Shown here one piece after another: positions 12,501 to 25,500 of a stretch of 64,000 nt of DNA. Position numbers and translations under genes: made by a program. Source of the DNA: Maniola hyperantus (taxonomy: Eukaryota > Arthropoda > Insecta > Lepidoptera > Nymphalidae); assembly GCF_902806685.2 (NCBI RefSeq), contig NC_048539.1, positions 16,346,378 through 16,410,377 on the forward strand, read 5' to 3'. The notes beneath the pieces were generated by a model that was given only the letters and a program-made list of their open reading frames with translations, searched no databases and had not been told where the DNA came from. Position 1 is the first letter of the stretch, and every line of letters begins with the position of its first letter.

Positions 12501-15500
12501 GCACAGAGTTCGAAGCCAGGGTAAGCATTAGTAAGATAGGCCTGATACGCCTTATATAGACCTACTGAATGGCAGGTCATAAAGAAAAATGGGCTCTGGT
12601 CATTTCAACTAGGGTAAGCAGTACTTTTATGTCTCTATGAATTGCACGCCACTGCTTGGAGAGCGTACTTACGAGTTACGTCCTTTTAGTTTTAGATCGG
12701 AGTTTGAATAGGAGTAAGTTTGCGTAAAAATTATCATCACTATAATAGGTATATCTTACAAATCCGACAACTGACAATCAAAAAGTGTAACTTATTACCT
12801 ACTAGCTGATGCCCGCGACTTCGTCCGCGTGGATTTCCGTTTTTCAAAATCCCGCAGGAACTCTTTGATTTCCCGAGATAAAAAGTAGACTTTGTGTTAT
12901 ATAGTATCCAGGGTATACCTAATCTATCTCCATTCTAAATTTCATACAAATCCATTCAGCCGTTTTTGCATGATTGAGTAACAAACATCCAAACATCCAC
13001 ACTTTCACGTTTATAATATTACTAGCGACCCGCCCCGGCTTCGCATGGGTGCAATGTAGATACTAATGTCAGTGGCGGATTTGTAGTCTTGGTCGCCCTA
13101 GGCCCCAGGCCATCTAGTAAGTAGGTCCCAGCCGCCCCTTTCTTAGCACTCATGATAATAGACTACATACCTACTTAACGATTTTTTTATTTCCAACTTT
13201 TATCATAATTAACATCAGTGAATTTTTGTCATGATTGGCCGCCCATTATACCTGGCCGCCCTAGGCCCGGGCCTACTGGGCCTTAGGGCAAATCCGCCAC
13301 TGACTAATGTGGTGTTTAATTGAGGTGCCTCGGAAACTCTCTCAAACTCGGATCTCTAATTTTTTAAGAATTAAACTATAGCTGTAAACCTTCCTCTTGA
13401 ATCACTCTATCTATTAGTGAAAACTGCATTAAAATCCGTTGCGTAGTTTAAAAGATCTACGCGTTCATACATACATACAGACGCGGGAAGCGACTTTATT
13501 TTATACTATGTAGAGATAATATAGTAGGATTTTGAATAAATTATTTGATTTGATTTGAAAAAAAAAGCCAAATGCAAAATTTGAAATGTTTGAAAATACC
13601 GATACCAAACCCATAAAATTTCAGAACAATTCAGAAATTATGCCTTTTGACACTTAAAGACTCACTCACTATTGCTAAATGGTTAACAAAATGATGCTGC
13701 AAAAAATTATCTAGCTCCGTAGTCTGTAATAAAAAAACCGGCCAAATGCGAGTCAGGCTCGCGCAACGAGAGTTCCGTACTACAGTCGTATTTTTTCGAC
13801 ATTTTGCACAATAATTCAAAAACTATGATGCATAAAAATAAATAAAAATCTGTTTAGAATGCACAGGTGAAGACCTTTCATATGATACCCCACTTGATAT
13901 AGTTATCGTAGTTCGAAAATTGAAAATACTAATTATTACTTTATGACCACAATTTAATTTTTTTTGTGTAATGTAACCACAAATTCACATTTTTCCTCCT
14001 AAAGCCAGCTATGAGATCTACCTACCTGCCAAATATCATGGTTCTAGGTCAACGGGAAGTACCCTGTAGGTTTCTTGACAGACAGACAGACAGACAACCA
14101 AGTGATCCTATAAGGGTTCCATTTTTCCTTTTGAGGTACGGAACCCTAACAATTTTTTTTTTTTAAATTTAGATACAAGTTAGCCCTTGACTGCAATCTC
14201 ACCTGGTGGTAAGTGATGATGCAGTCTAAGATGATAGCGGGCTAACCTGGAAGGGGTATGGTAGTTTTTATTAAACCCATACCCCTTTGGTTTCTACACG
14301 GCATCGTACCGGAACGCTAAATCGCTTGGCGGCACGGCTTTGCCGGTAGGGTGGTAACTAGCCACGGCCGAAGCCTCCCACCAGACGAATATATTAAACA
14401 CCTAGGTACACATAGTCATTTCACACGCAATAAAAAATGAAATCTACCTAGTCATTAAGTAGGCGTGTATGACATTTAAACAATCCTTGGTACATAACCG
14501 GGTTACCGTTCTCGGTTGAGAAACCAAGATGGTCTAGGACGTTAGGTTTCCTCACCCGCCGCCCGCCGCCGCCTGGTGGCCGCGCATAGCAATGCCACCA
14601 TTAGGATGCGCGCCGCAAATATTAGCCAACGCCACTTATTTTTAGATTACCATTCGCAATGGGTGGCAAGTGGGTAAGTCAGCGAGGACGCTAAATGTCC
14701 TTTGGACCCTTAGGACGCTATCTCGTCAGAACACGAATGGCGGCGCAACCAGTCGCGATTCATACAAAATGTGTACAGCCATATAAAAGGTAAATTTGAA
14801 TTACATTCACCTAAAAATGTCATTTTCATGTTCATTTCAATTCATTCATTCCAGTACAGTTGCCTACAGTAGCCGGCAAGAAATATTGTACATCGGCCGT
14901 TAGAATGAGATTTCGGCTTTGTAGAGCGTTTTCTCGGTCACTCATACCTATGTGACGTTTTGTCGGTCTCAGAGACGAACTACGAAATCGCTATCTCTTT
15001 CTAAAGGGCGATGTACAATATTTCTTGCCGGGTCCTGTACTTTAGGGGACCATTCAGACGACATGTGTCATATTCAACCTTATTACATACATTGCATAAA
15101 AGGTGTATACCTATGATGTAAGCTAGTATATTATAAAGAAGTTTTCAAAGATTTTATCAATAACAAAGATTTGCATTCCGTAAGTTAACGTGCATGTGCA
15201 TTCATATCGACAGTTTAACGGTATCTAGTGTTTTGTGGGCGATTGTCTAAAACCTGCATCAATCATTATTACAATCTCAATTGTTCTGATTGGCTGAATT
15301 TGTGCGATTCTTGTTGCAACAATGCATTGTGGCCAATAGTGAGGGAGCATTAACCAATCAGAGATGATTGCGATCGTGACATTGTAGCTGTCAAACAACC
15401 GCGGTAGGGCCCCAGGGCGATTGTCTAAAACCGGCATCAATCATTATTACAATCTCAATTGTTCTGATTGGCTGAATTTGTGCGATTCTTGTTGCAACAA

Positions 15501-18500
15501 TGCATCGTAGCCAATAGTGAGCGAGCATTAACCAATCGGAGATGATTGCGATCGTGACATTGTAGCTGTCAAACAACCGCGGTACGGCCAATATGATAGT
15601 TTATGATCAAACGAACTTACCTGTAAGTGAAGTTCGATCCAAATTATGCGAGCAAGCTTCATTCGACGCGATACGAAATGCTACGAGCGCTACGAGTAGT
15701 GACGTAGGAATAATAATGCGATGCAATACTACATGTAAAGTTTGTAAAAGAAGAAAATGTAATCTATGAATGATTGATCATTAGAATTTTTTCTCGACAA
15801 ATCCCCATAAGTATTTGAATTCCTATATGTAATTAGGGTAATTGAAAATTGAAGCATATGTATAAGTTCCGAATAATTAATTTAATCGGGCAATAGGTAC
15901 CTAGTAAAACATTTTTTTCTTCAGCTTGGATTTACCTGAACTTTGGATTAACCTGGATTTTTTTTAAAGTAATTTGTAACAAATCAGTACCCTTATTATA
16001 AATGCGAAAGTGTGTTTGTTTGTTGGTTTGTTGGTTTGTCCTTCAATCACGTTGCAACGGTGCAACGGATTGACGTGATTTTTTGTATGGGTATAGATAA
16101 AGATTTGGAGAGTGACATAGGCTACTTTTTATCCCGGAAAATCAAAGAGTTCCTACGGGATTTAATAAAAACCTAATTCCAAGCGGACGAAGTCGCGGGC
16201 ATCAGCTAGTTAATTATATTTAAGTATAACTTAAAATCTGAGGGACAAAATCCGCAACGAGGGAATCCGTCGGAGAACCAAAGTGACTGACATAGCTCAA
16301 CGAATTAGCCAGCTGAAGTGGCAGTGGGCAGGCCACGTCTGCCGCAGAACCGATGGCCGATGGGGCAGACGTGTTCTGGAGTGGAGACCGCGTATCTGCA
16401 AGCGCAGTGTGGGACGACCTCCAACCCGCTGGACTGACGACCTTAAGAAGGTAGCGGGAAGTGGGTGGATGAGGAAGGCGGGGGATCGTGTGTGGTGGCG
16501 CGCTCTAGGGAAGGCCTATGTCCAGCAGTGGACACAAACAGGCTGATTGATTGATAACATAAAATATTAAGTAGGTACATTATATTTTTATTAAAATGTT
16601 TGCTTACAAAATAAAAATCATAACATCAGAATGCATTATACCTACGTATCGAAATGATATCGCGACAAGTATATAACCACATCATCATATTAAACTGGTG
16701 TCGATAACTATGAATTTCTCCACACCATACACGGGGGTCCACGTTATAGCTTATCTGTTTCAAGCGAAAATAGCCCGTATTTCTATTAACATACAAGCTA
16801 TGTAGGATAAGTGGAGTCGTTATGACGACCATGACAGGTGACCATATCCAGAGGTAGTCAGTGTTGATAATGATAAGTAGTACCTACTTAGTAGTTGGTT
16901 GTAGGCTTGAGCTTTTGAGGTATGGTCTAATAATAATAATGAACTTTTTTTTGTTTTAAGGTACCTATAATAATAACAGACAATTCTAATGAATAAATGA
17001 TATCCGGATAACGTCGTTAGGGGGTACTCTGGCGGGTGAACAAGAGAGCCCATGGTGACCGAAGGCGTCAACACAGGCACCAAATGTCATTAAAAAAAAC
17101 CTCCACTGTCCGTCCATCCATCCGTCTGTCTGTCCGTAGTGCCGCTTAAATCTATAGTGGCTCGTCATCGTCTAGGTCGTCAGGGAGGGAGGATTCACTA
17201 ATACTCATAATCATAAGCGGAGCGAGACCAATATTTAATCTATGTCATAATCATTTATTTATTTATATTATAATAATTGGGTATTTGACTCCAATTTTTT
17301 ATTACTTTATTATAAACTAGGATAAAAATAATGACGTGAACTGAAAAAACTAATTAAATCGATCAAATAACAAAAAAAGTTATAAGCATTTAAATATTTC
17401 TGATAAGACAGAGATAGCGATATAGAATTTTGACGTCACACCTTACTAATGCCATAGTAGCTTCGTGCGGTTTCATACAAATTTTCGTTTTGCGAGAAAG
17501 GGATACTTAGAAGACCCTCCTACTCCAAAATTAAAATGCCTGTAACTTTGTAAATCTTTGATGGATTTTAAATATTATTTTCAGCGTACGTCATTATTTT
17601 TATCCTAGTTTATTATAAAGTAATAATATTTATCAATTTCAAAAGTAAGAAAATACCTAATTATGTCTAAAATAATATAATAATTATGTCTAATGTGTCT
17701 AAGCCAGTGTTCAGCGGTTGGTATACAAATTGAACTTGACCTAAGCCGTCAGGTTGTGACTTGGGCCGCGGTTATGTCATCGCGTTAATGGATGCACTTT
17801 CACTGACGGTTACATCCGAATGGTTTAACACCTGCTGGTCGGTGGCGGAAAAACTGCATCAATCATTATTACAATCTCAATTGCTGTGATTGAGTGAATT
17901 TATGGTGTTCTTGTTGCAACGATGCACTAGCGCCTTCAGCCAATCAGAGGTGATTGAGATCGTGACATTGTAGCTGTCATTCTCCCGCAATCGCGCAGCA
18001 GATAATAAAATAATGATATGACTGAAAAATCTAACTCCAGAAGGTATAAAGCCCCGGCCAGACCACGTCGCTTACGCGTTTCTCCAGGAACCTTTCTGCG
18101 TTTTGCTATGTATGGAATACTAGCTTATGGTCGCAACTTCATCCGCGTGGACTACACAACCCGTTTCAAACCCGTATTTCACCCCCATATTTTCAAAAAT
18201 CCTTTCATAGCGGATGCGTACCTACGTCGTAATAGCTCTAATCTGCATGCCCATGCAAATTTCAGCCCGATCCGTCCAGTAGTTTTTTTTTTTTTTTTTC
18301 TTTTTTAAAAATAATATTAGCCATGTTAAATGACTAATATTCCCCTTTCCTCTCCAACTAAGCGTGAAGCTTGTGCTAGGAGTAGGTACGACAATAGTTT
18401 GAACTGTCGACCTTTCGGTTTTCAGTCCACTCCTATACCAGTTGAGCTATTGAGGCTCAGTTTGCGCTGTGCGATGATAGAACAGTCAGCCAGTCAGTCA

Positions 18501-19493
18501 GTCAGTCACCTTTTCCTTTTGTATATTTATTGGATTCAGAGCATTCATAATTTACATCATTTCACATCGTTGCATCGAATCAACACAGACCTCTCCCTTC
18601 GACAATCAAGTTTTTTATCATGCTCAATTAACTCGCTTTCTCGTTCATCAAAAAAAAAAAAACAATAGCCGTCATAAAAACAGGAATGTGTCCGGCAAGT
18701 GGGCCATTGACGAGGAGCGGTGACCGGGGATAGATTACCGAACCCTTCTGAATTCTACTCAGATTCCTTCCAATCGTTCAATGCACCTGTCGAACTGGCT
18801 TTGTGTTGGAAGGTTGAATATTTAAAATATTCATCATGATCCACCCATCCCCACCCACACATCCACCTAGCGCCGGTCCACTACTGAGAATGGTTTTAGT
18901 GCGGATTGGCAGATTTCACACACCTTTGACAACATTATGGAGAACTTTCAGGCATGCAGGTCAATTTCTCGCGATATTTTTCCTTATATAAGTGATATTA
19001 TATTACAAAACTAGCTTATGCTCGCGACTTTATCCGCGTGGACTCCATAAATTGCTATAATCCTTTAACGGGATCGTATCCTATTTTCCTGTAACCCTGT
19101 ATATTTAGCATGTAAGTATTGTTAATGTACCTAACTTTGCAATGCCCTAACGGGGCTTCATGTAACCATGAAAGCAAATGAATAAATAAATCATAAATCA
19201 TAAATTTCAAACCCCTAATTTACCCCCTTAGAGGTTGAATTTTCAAAAATCCTTTCATGATAGTTATCGTTATGCCAAATTTCAGCTCGAGTCGTCCAGT
19301 GCTTTGAGCTGTTACGTTTATAAATCAGTCAATCAGTCAGCTTTTCCTTCTATAAATACTAGCTGATGCCCGCGACTTCTTACGCGTAAATTTTCCGGGA
19401 TAAAAAGTAGCCTATGTCCTTCCCCGGGTTGCAAGCTACCTCTGTACCAAATTTCGTCAAAATCGGTTGAACGGGTGAGCCGTGAAAAGGTAG

Positions 19494-19527
<34 letters not shown>

Positions 19528-22500
19528 CACTTTTGCATTTATAATATTATAGTATGGATAGTTATTAATTTAATGATAATGATAGCCTGTATATCTCTTC
19601 TCTTATCGATTACACGGACAAATGCTTTATTTTAGGGTACAAGAGTGGACTGAAAACCGAAAGGCCGACGGTTCAAACCATGTTCAAACCCCGCCCGTTG
19701 CACTATTGTCGTACCTACTCCTAGCACAAGCTTTACGCTTAGTTGGAGAGGGAAGGGGAATATTAGTCATTTAACATGGCTAATATTCTTTAAAAAAAAT
19801 GCACGTTAAATATTGGTGTAACTTTTTTTTTGTATCAGTTAACCTTAAATAACACATGTTAAAAAGAAAGCCAAGGGGTTCGACGGCACCATTTATTTTA
19901 AAATAAATTGAACAATAAATTTTATTCTATGTGTAATAAAGGGCATTTTTCCTTGGCAATAATAATATGGTTACTGGGTTCTAGGTTATTTAGCGCTAAT
20001 TCACCATTTACGGCGACACTGACCCCATCGCTTTCTAGGCGTTGGGGATTTTCATTTTTTACACTTCATTTGCGAGATATGTAACACGTAAACCATAAAT
20101 GATTTTTAACCGACTTCCAAAAATACTCAACTCAACTCGGCCCGTTTTTTTTTCGACTTTTTTTTAAATGTATGTACCTCGATTTTTTCAGGTTTCTGGA
20201 CCGATTTGCATTTTTTTAATCAAAAGAGGATGTTTCGGTGGTGGTCCCATAAAAATTTCTATAATAATATGATCAATAAGTCTAATGGACATCATTAGGT
20301 ATTTATTATCTATTATTTTTATGGAAATACTCGTAAACTCGTAACTTTGGAATAGTCTATAGTCTAAATATATAAAAGGAAAAGGTGACTGACTGACTGA
20401 CTGACTGATCTATCAACGCACAGGTCAAACTACTGGACGGATCGGGCTGATATTTGGCATGCAGATAGCTATTATAACGTAGGCATCCGCTAAGAAAGGA
20501 TTTTTGAAAATTCAACCCCTAAGGGGGTGAAATAGGGGTTTGAAATTTGTGTAGTCCACGCAGACGAAGTCGCGAGCATAAGCTAGTAAGTAATATGTGA
20601 CATGGTACCCTTTAAAATAGTATCTACTTCCTTGTGATTTCAGTAATTCTTTCTTTTTATGGAAATATTCCAATTAAGTATTTGCATCTTGTAATTGGAT
20701 CCGGCATAGATACCAACTTAATATGGGCCGACTTTTGCACGAGCAAAATTATGAAGAAACATGGTTGCAAATGATTACGATATTGTAGGCATGAGTCATA
20801 AATCTTGAAACTGTAGCTAATGTAGGTAATTCCTACTGCTATATTTGATAAGCTGTGATAGCCTAGTGGTTAGGTCGTCCGCCTTCTAATCGGAGGTCGG
20901 GGGTTCAATCCCGGGCACACACTTCTAACTTTTCGGAGTTATGTGCGTTTTAATTAATTAAATATCACTTTCTTTAACGGTGCAGGAAAACATCGTGAGA
21001 AAACCTGCATGCCTGAGAGTTCTCCATAATGTTCTCTAAGGTGTGTGAAGTCTACCAATCCGCACATGGCCATCGCGGTAGACTATGGCCAAAACCCTTC
21101 TCAGCCTTAGAGGAGACCCGTGCTCTGTAGTGAGCCGGCGATGGGTTGATCATGATGATGATGATGATGATGATGATATTTGATTCCTTATCAAGCCTTA
21201 AATAGGTATTGTATGTGACCATCAGAGCATAGATAGGAGTTACGCTTTAGAAATTTTCATTTTGCGAGAGCATACCGAATGGAAACGTAATTTGGATTTC
21301 TTATGTCTCTTTATGTAACTCTTTAGGGTTCCGTACCCGAATGATATCACCAGGACTCTATAACTACTAAGCCTCCGCTACAGTAGGGCTTGAAAATAGG
21401 ACTATTTTTCAGCTTCGGAGTCGAATTTTGATGCTAAGCGTTCTAAGTTCGGAGTTCCGGAGTTGCTAAGCTTCATTAAAAAAAAATTAATGTGATTAAA
21501 TAATCCGTTTGATTTGAATATTTCTTGCGTTACAGTAAAATAAAACAAAGTTGGAAAAATGAAAGGGAAACTTTATTTTACGACCTGATAAAATTATTAT
21601 AGTAAGATTTTCCTACTATATTTTTTTTTTTTTTGTATTTATTTATTTATTAAAGAAGAATATTTACAGTTTACAACAAGTTTGGTGCATTCATAAACTT
21701 TAAATAAGTTTTTCCGTACACCAGTGTTATTTTTTCTATCGATAAAACTGGATAAGTTTTACCCTATTTCATATGTATCTACAATTTATGAAAACTCTGT
21801 ACAGTATAACATGTAAAAGCTGAAAAACTCGACTTTTTTCTTAAAATATGAAAATTGAAACTCCGGTTATGTTCACGATAACTCCGGTTTCACCAAACCA
21901 GAATTCCGGAGTTCAAGACCTAACCTACAAGCAAACCTATTTCAAAACTTATTGTAATGTCTGAGAAAAAGTATGTTTAGATAAATTATGCTAACTTGGG
22001 TATTATCATATTTAATGAGCCGGATAATAAACTGCCATCAATAAATAACGTCATTGCATCAGATATAGGTAATAGGTATAAACGGTTCTTAAAATATTTG
22101 AACATACTGAAGCATGTTGTAACGCCCCGCCTTACCTTTACCTTGCAGCGCATACGAAATTTGAGTTTGGTAATATAACGTAACAATGAGTAGGTATATA
22201 AGAATTCCGAATGTAAACGTAAACACACTTTTATCTACAGGACAAAAATCCCACCAAAAAAAACATTTAATGTAAATTTGGTTACCAAGACTCACAAGTT
22301 CATAATGCGCCTGTAAAAGTTTTTAGTACAAATAAAAAATAATATTATGTTATTCAGTGTGCAAATACTAAGTACTTAAAAGTAGATTCTCATTCTCCAA
22401 TCATTTATTTATAAACAAAAAGTAATAACCTATTAACTATTAATTTAGGACTGCGGGTGGCAGAGACTATAATATTGTTAGCCTTGAAATTGTGAAATTG

Positions 22501-25500
22501 TAAATAGCTGCCATCACAGATTGCGCCGGGCTGCACCACGTGTTTCAACACCACAGCCAATCATCTAATCTCATGGCGTGCCAGATCAGATGTATAATTT
22601 ATTGCAATCTAAATCTATATACACATATAACTTGGTATTCTCAACAAGGCCAAGCAGTACTTCACGTCGCACCAACTGGTAACCTTATATCAGGCCCAGG
22701 TCCGGTCGTGCATGGAGTACTGCAGTTATCTCTTCGATGGCTCTGCTAAGTACCAACTAGCCGCTTTAGACGCCGTTGAATGTCGAGCCAGGAGACTTAT
22801 AGGCGAAGATTCACCACTTTTGGGGAAGCTTCAGTATCTTGATCACCGCCGAAAAGTTGCCGGCCTATCGGTGTTTTACAGGATATATTTCGGAGAGTGT
22901 GCTCAGGAGCTGTTCGAACTTGTCCTTCCCTCACGTTTCTACCACCGTACCGCAAGACACCGGGCGAGTTTCCAGCTGTGTCGTTAACATTCCATCTACG
23001 TGTACAAAACGCTTTGCGTCATCATTCCTTATACGCATAGGGTCTGGAGTACTCTTCCGAGACTAACTTTTCTCTAACTTTTCTCTTTAACTTTTTCTCC
23101 AACTCTAACTTTTCGGAGTTATATGCGTTTTAAATAATTAAATATCACTAGTTTTGACGGTGAAAGAAAACATCGTGAGGAAACCGTGCATGTCTGAGAG
23201 ATCTTCATAATGTTCTCCAAAGGTGTGTGAAGTCTACCAATCCGCACATGGCCAGCGTGCCAGCCAAAACCTGGCCCTTCTCACTCTGAGAGGAGACCCG
23301 TGCTCTGTAGTGAGACGGCGATGGGTCGATCATGATGATGATAAGTATAGGCTCCTGCGATAGTGGAGCTGGCAGCTGTTGTCACATATTGGCGAATCGC
23401 TGAACGCTCGCGTCATGTCATTACACCTCTCTCGCACCGCTCCACTACCGAACGACCACCTCAGTTATGCACTATGCCTGTATGCAGTGGCGTGCAGGTC
23501 ATAGAGGCATAAATGCACTGCTTACCCCAGTTGTAATAGCTCAATGCAAATTTTACATTATGACCTGCCAGTAAACAGGTTCCTACCTAACTAATGCTTA
23601 CCCTGGCTTCAAACCCTGTGCACGCCACTGCCTGTATGCAATACATTACAATGAGTATTACCTTTAATAATAAAATCCCGCAAACTATTTTGGACTTACC
23701 TTTGCACAAGTTTAAAAAATCTATTAAAAATAATATGCTCCTGAAAAAAGCATATTACACAATTGAAGATTATCTAAATGATAAAAGAGCGTGGATTTGA
23801 CCTGCAGCTCGTTCCAGCAACGCACAAGACTGCAAATACTATTTTATACATGGCATAATCTTGTACCTATATCAAATATTTGAAAAGAGCAACCGCCGAG
23901 TTTCTTGCTGGTTCTTCTCGGTAGGAAAGGCATTCCGAACCAGTGGTAGATGCATCCGACTATTCGTAAGTACTTGTAAAAGTTTATACGAATAAAAAAG
24001 ATTTTTATTTTATTTTATTTTATTTTATTACAGCCAACAATAGAATTTTTATTTAATAATACTATTACAAGTATTTTGTAACATGAACATGTAGGTAAGT
24101 GGTACACTTTCGCACAATTTTCTCATTACTCGTAACCTGATGCAATTGACGGTGATGTAAAATGGGTGTGGACACGCCATAGTGGCTTTTAAGGTTAAGG
24201 TCGCAATGATGGCAAATGATAATTATTTACAAGATTACGATCGTTTTCTGATTAAACATCTGTCGTCTTCGAGAAAAAATTCTTGCAAAATAAGTAAGAA
24301 CTTAATAAATTATAATTTGAACCTTGGGTTTGTGTTAATTAAAGTTTTTTCATAAGAATAGGATTCACTAAACATTGATTCAAAAGTATTCTTTCAAATT
24401 CTAACTCAAAGTATTCAAAATAGGTAGGTACCTACATTTTTTGATGATAATATGTTCCCCGATTACTCGAAGACGCCTGGACCGATTCTGAAAATTCTTT
24501 TTTTGTTTGAAAGGGTATACTTTAAAGGTGGTCTAATTTAAATTTGGTGAAGATCTGATGAACTTCTTCGAAGATAGATAATGGAACTCTTCAACGGATA
24601 AGAGTAAATTGTTCGCGATCAGTGTAATAGCTTAGTAAATAGTAGAATTTAACCAGGCATAGCATATTTTAATACCATGGGGCCACTAAAAATTGTTAAA
24701 TAATTTTTTTTTACAAAAAAAATAAAAACCGACTTCGATACACAAACACTAAAAATTTAAAAATAATTTAATTTATTACTGAATATATTATGTATACAAG
24801 AGTTAATATAGTTCCATAATAATATTTTTTGGGGTCGCTGCCAATGAGGTGCCATTGTGGAGTCCCATAAAAATATGAATACAAATACAAATACAAATAC
24901 AAATTTCTTTATTGCGAATATGGGTAAACAGTTGAGATGTTACAAAAACAAAAAGGTACAGCCAAATTCTGCCTATTAGCATGCAATATTTTATGTTATA
25001 CCTAGCATCGAGTTCTGATAATATTACTCGTACATATTTTAAAAATAAGGTAAAAACAAAAATGTGTCTGGTAGTGAAATATGTCAAATAAGAATAAAAT
25101 GAATAGTCGGATAAGAACAGTTGAGTTAAAATGAGGTTATTATTCAAAATTTTAAGTTAATGTAATGGGGTTCCCATGTATATTAAATAAAAGTAAATCG
25201 TGCATTAAGTAATCATTAAATTATGCTCGATTCATTAAGATACTCCTTAATAGAATAATAAGCTTTGCTTATCAAAAATGTCTTTAGTGATGTTTTAAAA
25301 CTAGTCATGGGCAGTTTCTTTATCTCATTTGATACTTTGTTATAAATATTAATTGCGAGACAAACTATGCTTTTTTGCATTTTCGCTGTCTTCGAATATT
25401 GTGCACGCAATCTTAATGGGTGTCTCCTGTTATTCATATTTTTAAATAAGTCGAGGTTGCCGTGTACAAAAACAGCTGTCTCATAAACAAAAAGCGAGGG

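Noticed and set aside
12142..12559. Hydrophobic ORFs resembling small membrane proteins
   Set aside because: AT-rich 3' UTR of a LINE; the Ile/Leu/Tyr richness is compositional.
15225..15591. Two similar minus-strand ORFs (LFDSYNVTIAIISDWLML), also at 60993
   Set aside because: They follow the copies of MITE family P3 and have no start or context. Similarity comes from the repeat, not from coding selection.
20850..20925. Functional tRNA genes at SINE heads
   Set aside because: A and B boxes are present, but the acceptor ends do not pair and the sequences continue into SINE bodies with tails.
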